This document shows positions 23,199 to 34,139 of a DNA stretch of 64,000 bases, piece after piece (position 1 is the stretch's first letter; every line of letters begins with the position of its first letter). A program made the position numbers and the translations under genes. The stretch covers positions 4,216,001-4,280,000 of the forward strand of contig JAEILZ010000002.1 in the NCBI GenBank assembly GCA_018873225.1. The letters are read 5' to 3'. This stretch comes from [Phialemoniopsis] sp. UDSM-2020. Its lineage: Eukaryota; Ascomycota; Sordariomycetes; Thyridiales; Thyridiaceae. The notes beneath the pieces were generated by a model that ran no database searches, was not told the origin of the DNA, and saw only the letters and a program-made list of their open reading frames with translations.

Positions 23199-26100
23199 CC
23201 TCGCGGGTTTTCCGGGCCGTGATCGTCGTATCCAACAATCCTTCTAACACTTTGCTCCTGATTTTCTCTCTGAGGAAACGAGGGGTAATAAGGAGCCCTA
23301 GGAGGCAGTCCACAAGGGCGGCAACACTGGTTACAGACCTTTCGATCGTCGACGAGGAGAGACACTGCCGCGTACCAGAGGCCACATGGATGAAGGCGGA
23401 CAGACTATCACAAGATCTCGTCCGGGATTGACCCAAGGATTCCACGACTGCCGAGCGTTGGGCCGTACAACGGTGTCCGAACTTCGTGCCGGAGGAAGAC
23501 CTGGAGGCAGGCTGCAAAAGGCTGCCGGGATCGCCGTAGACTGATTCCGAAGTTATACTGCCGGCCGAATAAGGTGTGCGGGTGGCGAGCAGCACAAATG
23601 TGGTGGTGAAGAAGGGGTTATCTAAGTCCTGTCCCAGGAAGAACCTCTGCGCAGACCCTAATGGAAGAGACTGGCGAGGTTAAAAGAGCCACTGGACGGA
23701 AGAGAGGTAGGCCTGGCAGAAGAGAGGGTCACCGGTACGGTACCGAGACGTGTGCACGGGTTGTAGTGCTATGGGGGAGGGGGTAGATAAGGACGGAATA
23801 ATTATCAGTGGTCCATGCCAGCCGTAGGAGGGGTGGCCGGTGCGTGATGGGGGCAGATATGAGGGCTCAAGGGTAGGATATTTCTTCCAGCTTGGGCGAT
23901 TGGGTTTTTGGCTCCCCGGGTTTGTTGGTGATCCCCTTTTTCGGCCGCAACGAGCGCGGTGTGTAGATATCTGCACAACCGGAGAGGACAGGGCGCCGCC
24001 ACACTTGGCTGGTCGGCGGGCGTGCGACAGTAGGCAAAGGGGAACAGAGCCTCGTGCGCGACGCAGATCTGCAGGTTTCGGAAAGTTTTTGAGTGAGACA
24101 CAGGATGCACAGCAGCACGAAAGCGCAATGCTGGCGGGCGTGAGGTGGCTGATTGGAGGACCCCGGAGCGAGAAGGAAAAGAGGTTGTGTTCCTCTGCTC
24201 AGCTGGCGCGATGCGATTGATGTTTGACGCCTTTCTCCCTTCGCGGGTGCTGCAACGGTGAGGAGGCGGAGGAAGACGTGAAGTTCTCCGGAAGAACGAG
24301 TTCTAGCGGTCCATCCGAAAGGAAAGGATCGGCACAGCGGTCGCGAATCGCCTGCTGCTTTGATTTGCGATAAGTGAGGTTGGACGGTGGAAGTTACAGT
24401 AGCAGCAGCAGCCTCAGGTATTGCGCATCGCAAAGCCGGGGCGCAGTTGATCTTCTGGCTCCAATCCGGATGGGAATAACAGAATGCCAAGCCCAGGGCA
24501 AAAACTGTAGGGGGATCAATCAAAAAAGGCTGGAGCAAGCAGGGGATTCGAGAAAGTCCACGCGCGGCGGCGACGAGAAAAGGAGCTGGAGGGTCTGGCC
24601 GGGGAAGCGGAGTGGGGGTTTTGGACTTTAGCGGGCTGGGGGAGCCTGAAATCAGAGGGTCGTATGGACGGATTTTAGGCGAAACAGCAGCAGAGGGTGG
24701 CGCTGGAAGGGCCTAGAGGGCCTTGAGCTCCAGGTGGATTTGCCTCCAGCAAAAGGGCGGGTGGACGAGTTGGGGCGCTACTAAGGGAAGGGCTTAGGCC
24801 GACGGGCTAGCTTTGACCACTTTGGTAAGGAGGCCTGTCGTTGGCTTCCCCGCGATGTTGACTTTCACAAACATTTTTTGATCGCCACGAGAAAGAAGTA
24901 CGTGAGTATGCGCTCGTACATGTCAGGTATTTTGTCATAGCAAGATTTTGTTCAACCATTGGAGCCCTTAAGAGCCTCCGACTTCGTGATTTGGACTTGA
25001 AAAGAACGACGCCTGCGCCTTGAATTGCGGTGCAGGTTGGCTTGATTCCAGTGGGCCTTCCCAACCAAAGGGTTAGGTGCAAAGTCCCTGCATTCCGGCA
25101 TAAGTTCGTATTACCTAAAGCGGCTCCCGCAGACATCAAACTTTCTGAGCGATCGATCTAGGCAAGTACGCCCTGAAGAAAAGTCCCGCTGAGAAAGACC
25201 TTGACGTACCTGCCTAACGTACTTTTCGACACCGAGTGTCAACTGTAGAGAATTAAGTGCAGCCCTGGGTATTGATCACTCTGCCGGTTCTTGTATAGAC
25301 ATCACATGCCGTTAAACGATATGCTGCTTACCGCAATCCACGCCTTGTCCTCATGGCATCATAGCAGGGAGATCGGTTGCCCACGGATGAGCACACGATG
25401 ACCTGGAGGTACCTTCGCACGCCGTACTTGGTGAGCTCCTCCTTCTCTCCTCCAACCATGGTGGGGTTGGGGCAGGTAGGTTCCTTGGTTCCTTCCCAGG
25501 CCCCTGCCCTTGCCCATGGCGCTCCAAAATTTGGGGAAAGTGCCCCACTTGGCCTGCCCGTCTTTTTCCCCATTACCGGAGTCGAAAGGGCATAAATATC
25601 CCGCCAATCAGCGACCACCTGGCACTTTGGCTCGCAGACCTCCGCGGCCAGATTTCCCGTGATGCTTCTTCCAGATCGCCCGCTCCCACCCCACCCCTGG
25701 TTCGGTTCACCATGTCTGGGCTCTTTGGTACCCCTGGACTTGACAGATCTTCACGCCGTAAAATGATAGTTATTGCTAAGCATTGCGCCCGAGGTCCGTC
25801 CGTGGGGGGACCGTAGTATCCTGGGCTCTCGTTTCGAAGGATGTCAACAGGCTGACGGCGTTCTAACCGGCTGCCCGTTTCTTCCACACCGTTTCGTACA
25901 AGGTGGTGCTGCATTGTCTTTCCCGGTCATATCTGCCCAGCAGGCTTGTTCAATACAGTCGGGTAGAGACATTAGGGGCAAAAATCCCCGATGTGTGCCA
26001 CCACCCGGTGCAACACTGTCCAATCGAACATGCAGTCTATCCTCTCTCGACAATCTCGTAGATCAGCCTGAATTACCGCAGCTCGTGGGTCCGTTCCGCG

Positions 26101-27308
26101 GTCCTGGGTCATCTGGCTCTCACCAACAGCCGCTATGTTGAACACGTGTGTATTTTATTACTGCATGTTGAGACTGTTCCCAGCATTCCGCTCTTGAATG
26201 GTATCTGCAATTACGCCGACTATCTCTCGCGTTGTTTTTGATGTGCTGTCAAGATCATTTCCACGAGAAAAGTCTGTAATGAGAATCTCGAATTGGACCA
26301 TTCCTTGAGGCCACATACTTCAGTCTGGTCGTTGCATCTAGACTACGGAACTGAAAACATGTCTAATCACTCGATGCTCCTGGAGAGAGGATGTCAACGT
26401 ATACCGTACCGTGATTTGTTATTCTCGTTTCATTCATCCTTCTACCGAACATTCTACTTTCACGACATGAAAGGCAGACATTGAGTATCAGCTGCATCGT
26501 AGGATACTGTTTCAGACTGTCGTCGATGCTTGGCATTGGTGGAACTGAGAAAACCACTGCCAACTCGCTGCAGCAACGACAACGTGTGTACTAGAGTTGG
26601 TCAGGGGACTGATTTCCAAACAGTCATGTGCATAAGCAGACCTGCTACTTTCGTACCAAACACAAGGTTTGGATCGAGATCCCAGGAGTTGACTCCATTC
26701 TCGGCAAGTTTGCCTTGTTCTCATCAAAGGTTACTGGTCAAATAATGCATAGATGTAAAGAATTGCACAGGCGTGATGAATATCTGGCTTGTCTGTATAG
26801 TAGTTGATCGCATGAATGATCGTGAGCTTTTTATGCAGGGAGCGAGACGACGGAAGAGGTGCCCATTCTCCGCGAAATGGGCATACCGGTCACGCAGCCG
26901 CCTTCACCGACTTTGTCAAAGCTTGTTTTCACACGTCCAATGTCTTGAGGGCCTTCAGTTTCTAAAGCATCATACAGAGGTTATGCTTGAACTTATCTAA
27001 TGCACATTCATTACAACATAGAGGCCCAAAAAGGACGTTTCCTTGACCGTAAATATTCAACATTCAATCCCATTGCATCACGTAGGAGAACGAACAATCT
27101 CTGTAGCCCAAGCACGCTTTCCCACGCCCTCCACAAACCGAGACTTTGTCAACTCAATGTCCTCAGACGTGGTTCTTGCTTAATGTTTCACCATCAGACT
27201 CGACGCAACTCAAGATGGAAGTCATCTGCAACTCAAGATGGAAGTACTTGTAACGAGGATGACTTCCATCTTGAGTTGCGTCGAGTCTGATGGTGAGACA
27301 TCCTCTTA
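23199..27308. other. Gene-free region, 4.1 kb
   Basis: The region begins with the promoter and leader of the QutR-like gene. No frame shows a recognisable domain or a consistent exon chain. The only strong structure is the long inverted repeat at 27190-27294. Confidence 0.55.
27190..27294. repeat. Perfect 37-bp inverted repeat with internal 18-nt duplication
   Basis: Arms 27190-27226 and 27258-27294 are exact reverse complements; with one mismatch they extend about five more bases outward. The 31-nt loop holds a second copy (27228-27245) of 18 nt of the left arm (27205-27222). It lies 15 nt past the stop codon of the minus-strand gene, so its RNA would have a very stable 3'UTR hairpin. It could be a small foldback element or a template-switch product. 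Confidence 0.95.
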
Positions 27309-28751
27309 CTACCAAGTCGGCGGAATGATATAATCCCTCCAATGTGAGTCGGCCTGTCTGAAGGCCTCAACTGTACCTTCAACCCCCTCAGGCCCAACAG
27401 ACCAGAGCCCTTGCTCTATCATGTCACGCCAATGTTCAAGCAGTCGTTCTAGCCTCTGCGGACGGTAGTAATCGCCACCGAAAGTCTTGTATCCATGTTG
27501 GAACAATTCGTCCATCGTCCCACGCTCGACGAACGACCCATCACTCTTCCGTGCGCCTTGAACTCCCTCCCAGGCCTCGCCCTGCAAGTTGTACGGAAGC
27601 AACAAGCGAAACCCTTCCTCTGCGATATCGTATGAGCACCTGTCAACTGGCTCGCTGTAGACGCCAGCGGGGACCAGGAAAGGCAGGCCCGAGTCGCCAA
27701 CCCTCGTCCAGAACGGTCTGGACGGCCTCGTCAAGTCGACCTCATACTCGCTGGCTGCTATCGGAAAAAGACACGTCGGCGGTATAATATTTCGGGCACG
27801 GGGTAGATCAGTGAAGCGCTGCAGGGCTGCAAAGTCGACCGCGTCCTCTGGGGGTAGTGCTATAGCTGGAGCAATATGGCGGAACCCGGGCCGGCGAGCG
27901 CGTGCCAAAAAGGAGCGCGCAAAGCTCGCTTCTGGTACTGAACCTGCATCGATCACGGCATCTGAGAGCAATGGTCTCGTATTGATCACACTGGAAGTGA
28001 TACGCGTCGGCGACAGCAACGTAATGCGAGTCTCGATGGCTTTGCACAACCGGTCCCAGGCATCGACGCAGGCCGAAACTTGTGCTTCACTGTAGGGTCG
28101 CCATTCCCAGGGCCCGATCTTCTCGCTGCCGTACAGGGACGGCTGTTCCCTGGGCGAAGCTACAATCTTGCCAAGGTGAAGGAGGTCAATCCAGTTGGAC
28201 AGGACGGTTTCGAGCGGGTGCCACAGCTCTGGGTGTGACTCAACAGGCAGAGCATAGCCGTAATCGTCCATGTGCATGAAGACAGCCGCGCGATGGTAGC
28301 CTTGGTGGTAGAACACACCTCCTCCGGAACTCCCGCCTTGGCCAATATTGGGGTTGTAGAGGCAGACCAGGCTGTCCGCCGGCTGGTCATACAGGTCGGC
28401 AGATTCGTCCGCGAAAAGGTCATCTGGGTCGGAGAGCTCGGAAGCCCAGAAAAAGAAGGGTGCGGGCTCGGGATCTGAGGGAGGAAGCCTTGCGGAGTCA
28501 AGGAAGGCGGCTAGCGAAGGATCGAGTCGAGCACGAAAAGCCTCCGCTGCAGCACCGTGAGTGGCGAAGTAAGTGTTGCTATTATCATGCAAGGCCCCTG
28601 GCTCACGACCCTCAGCAAGCCAGGCGTAGTCCACCAGGTAGTTGTGGAGAGCTGCGCATCGTGCGTGATCCAATTCTACCAAATCGGTACGGGCTGGCAT
28701 ATGAACTGAGACGAGTAAAGAGCTCACATCAGGAAGCTGCAGAGCATCCAT
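27309..28751 (-). CDS. Conserved-looking fungal protein of unknown function, 480 aa
   Basis: Not recognised. One long exon of 481 codons from the ATG at 28751. The frame continues upstream without an ATG to about 28961, which leaves room for an extra exon. The protein has no signal peptide or membrane segment. It shows a proline- and acid-rich stretch near residues 90-140, a glycine-rich GQGGSSGGG segment, then a region rich in W, Y and D (for example HMDDYGYALPVESHPELWHP) and a C-terminal part rich in aromatic and basic residues. Composition looks like a soluble globular enzyme or binding protein. It ends 15 nt before the long inverted repeat and starts 201 nt from the shortened regulator, on the same strand. 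Coding is likely; function is open. Confidence 0.7.
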   Translation of the reverse strand: MDALQLPDVSSLLVSVHMPARTDLVELDHARCAALHNYLVDYAWLAEGREPGALHDNSNTYFATHGAAAEAFRARLDPSLAAFLDSARLPPSDPEPAPFFFWASELSDPDDLFADESADLYDQPADSLVCLYNPNIGQGGSSGGGVFYHQGYHRAAVFMHMDDYGYALPVESHPELWHPLETVLSNWIDLLHLGKIVASPREQPSLYGSEKIGPWEWRPYSEAQVSACVDAWDRLCKAIETRITLLSPTRITSSVINTRPLLSDAVIDAGSVPEASFARSFLARARRPGFRHIAPAIALPPEDAVDFAALQRFTDLPRARNIIPPTCLFPIAASEYEVDLTRPSRPFWTRVGDSGLPFLVPAGVYSEPVDRCSYDIAEEGFRLLLPYNLQGEAWEGVQGARKSDGSFVERGTMDELFQHGYKTFGGDYYRPQRLERLLEHWRDMIEQGLWSVGPEGVEGTVEAFRQADSHWRDYIIPPTW

Positions 28752-28951
28752 GTCAGTTGGATCAATGCGAGATAAAGGACAAGTGAAAGGTGGCTCGGGT
28801 CTGTTCACGCAAATGCCTGCCGCTGTCTCGGGGATGCGGTGTATTTTGCAGCAAGTGAAGGCGTTTTCGATGACTGGATGAACTTGTTCTCGAGACCCAC
28901 AGAAAGATCGAGGCCCGAGAATCGCATGCCGATGTATGTGTTCTCGCTCGG

Positions 28952-29970
28952 CTACTTCCAACTCCCGTAGATTCGAGGTGATCTGGGCAAACTAAATCAG
29001 TACATAAATCTCATGAATTGGTCGATTGTCATTAGAACTCACTTTTCTACTATTGCCTTCATGAAACCGTCAAGGCCAAGCGTTTCGATGCCCCCTCTCA
29101 TGCCCACCATTTTGGCAAAGGCAGACCGATGAATCGCCAGCTCTTCAAGGTTGCTGAAAATATACTGGAGTCATCATCTATCAGTACCAGAATCACACTT
29201 CGATCAAAGTCGATCATCATCAGTATGCATTTCAAACGTACTGCTTCGCCCATCAATATCATGACCATAGCAATTGTGACGTCGGTGGTTCTTGTGTCTT
29301 GAAACGAGAGTGCGGTATTGACCAACCGAATGCATTGATGCTTGTAAGCATCGTACAGATGACTGTACGTTTCTGAGCCTCTCAGTGTGCTCAGACTACG
29401 ACAAGACGTGAGCAGCAGCGCCGCAAGAAGGCCGGAGTTTCCCAGAGCAAACGGGAGCCAACACCTTATCTGCATGCTGTTGAACCAGTCCATGGCGCCG
29501 GTAGTCATCGTAACACTATTACCGCCAGGCAGGAGACAACTCCCTTTGCAAAATTTGACGACATAGTCAATATCTTTAAGAGGGGTGATTAGCCGGTTGT
29601 TCCAAGTGAGTAGGAGCAAAGAGTACGTGCAGTGATCGATTAGGTAAGTTTCTCTCGACGAGAGTGATCTGGCTGCGCTCCACATGGGTTCGTAACTTGA
29701 GGCCCACGGGGACTGCAACGCATTGTGGTATGCAGATGAATCGTTCTGCCTATCGTCACACTGCTCATGAGCCGGGACATCCTCAACTCGCCTCCTGCGC
29801 TGACTGGATCCGGAAGTAGCAGCTCGTTCACGACGCTGACGAGCGCGAGCGTCCTTGGTTGCGTGCGATCTTATCAAGCGGATGCTGTCGGAGCTTGTGG
29901 CATCGCTTGGATGGCAAGTGTTGATGAACCGGAAGCCAGCCGGCTGCATGTCGCTTGTCTGTCGCGTCAT
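28952..29970 (-). CDS. Shortened Fungal_trans_2 (PF11951-like) regulator without zinc cluster
   Basis: Likely a transcription-factor-type protein, 296 aa as modelled. Exons in coding order: 29970-29242, 29164-29043 and 28991-28952, with introns of 77 nt (GTACGT) and 51 nt (GTGAGT to CTGATTTAG). The N-terminus reads FRFINTCHPSDA, then IRLIRSHATKDARARQRR, the opening usually found in this family. The core ends in the MRGGIETLGLDGF motif. Full family members have 450-500 aa, so about a third of the C-terminus is missing. No Zn2Cys6 cluster is seen. Using a weaker donor (GTAGAA) in place of GTGAGT would instead fuse this frame to the downstream 480-aa gene. It is divergent to a reductase gene that it might regulate. 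It may be decaying. Confidence 0.6.
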
Positions 29971-30441
29971 CGCTCTCGTTGCCTCTCAACAAAAGTGGAG
30001 GATATGGGGCTTAGATAACAATACTGCCAGGACTCCTGCGACAGTGTTTTCCCCAAAATAGCATGTGTTGAAAGAATGTAATTTGAGTCTTGGTTGTGAA
30101 GCAACTTGAAAGAGCGGCTCATAGAAATTTGGCCCTCCGCTAAGTCCCGAGCAAATTCCTGAACTGGTTTAGATCGTGCCGATCCGCCGAGAGTGGACAC
30201 TTTGAACGCGGTCCACTGCTACTTACAGTTGGCCGATTACACACAGGCATCATGTTATGAGGGTTGGCGTTCTCAAGTAGCAAAACGCATTGAGAAACTG
30301 CCTGGGCTCATCAAAGAGGCCAAATAGGGTATAAATATTAGACGGGAGACCTGCCCGTCCGCGGTTCGACACACTAGGATAATTATTCCATTGCCACAGA
30401 CAAACCGAATCCTAATTAATAACTTTCCTAAATTATACCTC
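29971..30441. other. Divergent promoter region, 471 nt
   Basis: The gap between the shortened regulator (-) and the reductase (+). An AT-rich TATAAATA sequence lies at about 30331, some 110 nt before the reductase ATG. I see no other clear element. Confidence 0.45.
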
Positions 30442-31543
30442 ATGGCCGGACATAGTCCCTTAGCCATCCCGGACGGCTCGCTCATACTCATCACAGGTGC
30501 CACTTCATACCTTGCCTCATATGTGATCAAGGATCTGTTGGAGCGTGGATATCGTGTCCGTGGAGTGGTACGCAGTCTGACCCGGGCCGCGTGGCTGACA
30601 GAGGAGGTATTTCCTCCTTTCTCTCAGAGCGGTGCTTTCGACCTCGTCGAGGTTCCGGACCTCACGATCCCTAATGCGCTGGACGATGTGATCGGTCACA
30701 GCAATACCAGCGCTATCCTACATTTTGCGACACCCTTCGACTTTAGCCCCGACCCAAATGTGGTGATCCCCCAGGCAGTCCAGGCCATCTTGGGCATTCT
30801 TCGTGCTGCCTCTCGGCAACCTTCCGTCAAGAGAATTGTCTACACGTCATCGGTAGGGGCTGTCTACTCACCCAAGGGCGGAGTGCCTGCCACTTTGACC
30901 AACGACTCCTGGAATGATGCTGCGTGGGAAAAGGCATGGGCTCCACCTCCGTATGAGCCGGAGCGTGGACCCTTGGTATATGCTGCTAGCAAGGTGGAAT
31001 GCGAGCGAGCGATGTTCAAGTTCGTCGAAGAAGAGAAGCCTGGTTTCACAGCTAATACAGTGAATCCGTTTTATGTCGTGGGCCCGGTGCTACACAGAAA
31101 TTATTTGTCGAGGAGTACGGCAAGCTGGATTCCCAACATTTTCAATGGCGAACCAGGCCAGGTCGCCATCATCCCCCCAGGTAAGTTGCCTTTGAGACAT
31201 GTAGGCCATAATTGTGGGAGAACTGACATATGGCACTATAGGGTGCCACGTCAATGTCCAGGACGTTGCGGCGCTCCATGTCGCTGCTACACTGGACCCA
31301 GACGTGGAGGGGGAGCGATTACTTGCCTGGAACGAGCCGTTCAGCATGAATATAGTACTGGCCAACTTGCGTCGTCAGTATCCTTCTCGGAAGTTCATCG
31401 ACGACGCGCCTCCTCAGAAGTATTGTCTGGCCAAGTTCGACAACGAACGACGTCAATTGGCACTCTTGTGGAAGTGGGAAGGACGTGAGAGATGGATTTC
31501 ATTAGAGCAAAGTATACGTGAGGCAATCAACTCTGAGACTTAG
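30442..31543 (+). CDS. NAD(P)-dependent ketoreductase (extended SDR, GRE2-like)
   Basis: Probably reduces a carbonyl with NADPH in the cytosol; family relatives include Gre2 and dihydroflavonol or cinnamoyl-CoA reductases. Exons 30442-31180 and 31242-31543 are joined over a 61-nt intron (GTAAGT to CTATAG), giving 346 aa, the usual length. The dinucleotide site is ITGATSYLASYV near residue 18, a variant of TGxxGxxG in which the last glycine is replaced by alanine. The catalytic YxxxK is present as YAASK in exon 1, preceded by the serines of VYTSSVG. The end of exon 2 is charged. The start is the ATG at 30442; upstream codons in frame have no ATG. The gene lies next to a regulator and near the oxidase/methyltransferase pair, so it could be a tailoring enzyme. 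Confidence 0.88.
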
Positions 31544-31886
31544 AGCTACTGCCAGGATAGCTTATCTATTAGTGGCCCACGTTGGTTATACTTCTGTTTC
31601 CTACTCGAATTATCCTATGATGTTTGTGTAGAACTATTCTTCATGAATTCCTCCACCGCCAGGAAGGCGCCATGATTTGTACTACCTATCATTTCAAATG
31701 TCTCTCATCAATTCTTAGCAAATTATCAGACGACATTTGATGGTCTTTAAAAAAAAAGAAGGAAAAATGAAAATCTTCTCGCGGGATGAAACCCCCTTTG
31801 ATAACAATCATCCCGAGGCTTGCGCACCGGAAAGAAGAATCCCCATCGAACGGGAAAGTTTACAATCGTCAATCAGAATCACCCCA
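31544..31886. other. Intergenic region between convergent genes, 343 nt
   Basis: Shared 3' flank of the reductase (+) and the opsin-related gene (-). It is AT-rich, with a poly-A run near 31747. I see nothing else. Confidence 0.5.
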
Positions 31887-32911
31887 CTAGACACGAGTAT
31901 CGGCATAGCCATCGGTAGGTCCACCAGGAAGATGAGAATGTCTTCCTGCCGGACCGGTGGCTGGAACGTGTTTGTCGTGGAATGTGTCGTGTCCTGTAGA
32001 GACACGACCGTGCTGCGTGAAAGCGAGGTTGAGGCGGTTGTAATCCCACTTGCGTGAAAGAAAGAGGAAAGCGTAGGCCAGGACTGGAACCATCAGAAGG
32101 TCAAGAATGCCAAAAAATATGAAACTGGGCGTAACGCCAATCCGGTTGCCACCATCCGAGAGGCCAAAGGCGATGGGATATAAGAACCAAAGAAAGTTCA
32201 CATAGCCAGCCAAACCCGTGTGGTCACGAGAGTAACCGACACGGCGCGCCCCGCTGTGGCCTTGTGCCAGGGTGCTGAAGGCAAGGGCCAAGTAGGCAAC
32301 GGTGCCGATCGCGAAGAAGCCCCATTTGTACCTCGATTGCGTGTAGGCGGAGAAGAGGTATGAGAGCACCCTGTGATAAGGTCAATATCTGCTGTCTGAG
32401 TGGGTGAAGAATACTCAATTGGGAGGCTTACCAAACCCAAGACAAGGCAACATTGTAGAGAATCGTAGCCCATGAGACGCCGCTGAGGATCCCAAGGGCG
32501 ATGATGATGACGGGAAACGACACGACCCAATAGGAGTATTTGGCAAAGAAGATCTGGCGAGTCAGTCCCATTCTGGCCACGTTGTGGGCCTGTGAGATGA
32601 GGCTCCAGCCGAGATCAGAAGCCATGGCGAAGTAGGCGATCATGCCAACAAGCAAGGCAATGCCGAAAAGGTAGTGAAAGATCTTTTCGCCAGCCCGGGC
32701 CATCCAGGTCAGCACGAAAATGCCAAGCTAGATCATAGTTTGTGAGTTTGCAGCGCTTTACAAGTGGGCTGGGATCTGGACTGACAAAGGCAAGAACGAA
32801 GACCGCAAAGATAGCCCACAACCAGCTCGAACCGTTTGTTGACAGTCTTTGATCGCCTAGCGGAGGATTGACGTTCAGAACGTCATTGTCACGGCGGAGA
32901 AGCAGATCCAT
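31887..32911 (-). CDS. Opsin-related seven-helix membrane protein (ORP/HSP30 type)
   Basis: A microbial-rhodopsin-fold membrane protein, 301 aa. Exons in coding order: 32911-32786, 32727-32432 and 32370-31887, with introns of 58 nt (GTCAGT) and 61 nt (GTAAGC), all in phase. Seven hydrophobic segments can be traced. The first helix is split by intron 1 and joins as LAF plus LGIFVLTW. In the last helix the rhodopsin motif LDxxxK reads LDLLMV, so residue 235 is Val where the retinal-binding Lys should be. This fits the opsin-related proteins of fungi (HSP30, ORP-1, YRO2) that do not bind retinal covalently and are often stress-induced at the plasma membrane. The tail after about residue 255 is hydrophilic and rich in H, P and G. 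Start ATG is clear. Confidence 0.85.
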
Positions 32912-34139
32912 GACTGAAGTCTGGGGAGCGGAGGCTATTGCTAGTTGGAGATATCAGATAGGACAGGTATGTAAGAAGACGCGATGAAGGCGAAGGTTGG
33001 TGGATTGGCAAAGGGTCCCAAGCATTTGGACCAAACCTTGAGAAATCTGAGTGACGGTTGAGCGATTCATCTTTAAGTACCCTGCACTCCCACACGTTAC
33101 ACAGGATTGGTGAGGACGACCGCCGTGACACAAGTGGAAAGTCATCCTGGTGCCGATGATGAGTGCAAAGCACATGCCAGAGCTCAGATTGGTGCTTCTA
33201 CATTCTTGCTTTACGCATTGTATCTAACAATGCGTAGGCCTTGCGTCCTCATGACGTGAGCTCTAGACTAGGCATGTGAAAAGAAGCTTGACGATTGCAA
33301 AGGTGCAGCGAATCATGTGAAGTGACGGAGCATGTTACCATCCTGACGTCAGATTCCAACCTGAATCCATACACTGGACTAGATAGCCAACAAACTCGTA
33401 GACAGCGTTGATTCAGTGGTTCGAGTCGGCCATCGCGCAATGCGCCATTGTTCCATCATCAGATATCACCGATGATGCAGCTATCCTTACAAACAGCGAT
33501 CGGCGATGCTGTAATGAGACGAGGTTAAGGTGACGACAGCCACGAATAGATTCATTGCATGGGAACATGGAGCGCCTGTACGACTCGACCTGGCAAACTG
33601 TCCAACACACAGGCCCCCGATCACTTATCTGGTCGATGACCCGATTGCTCCAAGGCAAGAAACAAATGGGTGGTTTGGAATGCATGACGCATGCCAGACT
33701 TCTTTCTCGAATGCACCTGAGAGAATTGGTCCCAGAGCCTACTAAAGTGGTCACCGTCACTACATTTACCAACAAGGCCATCCTTACACCCTCTTCCTTC
33801 ATCTAAGACTTGCTACTCGCGGCTGTAATAGGTTTGCATGTAACCTTCATTGAAGCACGGGCATGTGTCCAGTACCGAATCGACCTGGAAATATGGTGTG
33901 AGAGATGTCAAGGGCCGGCCCGAAGCGGAGTTTGCGAAGATCATGTCAAGGGCTGCAACATGGAATATGCCTTTGATGTGTTGCGGTAGGCTAGTTTCAT
34001 GATGGCGGATCTCCAAAACAACAAAAAGCAGGTCTTGGCTTACGCTAAGATTCTCAGAATATTGCACATGGCATTTGATGTCGTAGTCTTCCGACTTAAG
34101 CAAACTCTTCAATAATGCCTTCTTTCCTTCCTGGTCACC
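32912..34139. other. Intergenic region, 1.2 kb, with an unexplained minus-strand frame
   Basis: The left part is the promoter of the opsin-related gene. A minus-strand frame at 33813-34112 looks somewhat protein-like but has no good start. I could not splice it in frame to the oxidase gene that ends at 34140. It may be a 3' remnant of another gene. Confidence 0.4.

Noticed and set aside
23035..23595. Upstream exon of the QutR-like gene
   Set aside because: The frame differs from the main exon and I could not find a phase-consistent splice that adds a kinase domain with a proper P-loop.
33813..34112. Last exon of the oxidase gene
   Set aside because: No donor and acceptor pair before the stop at 34140 gives an open joined frame. 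The piece remains unexplained.
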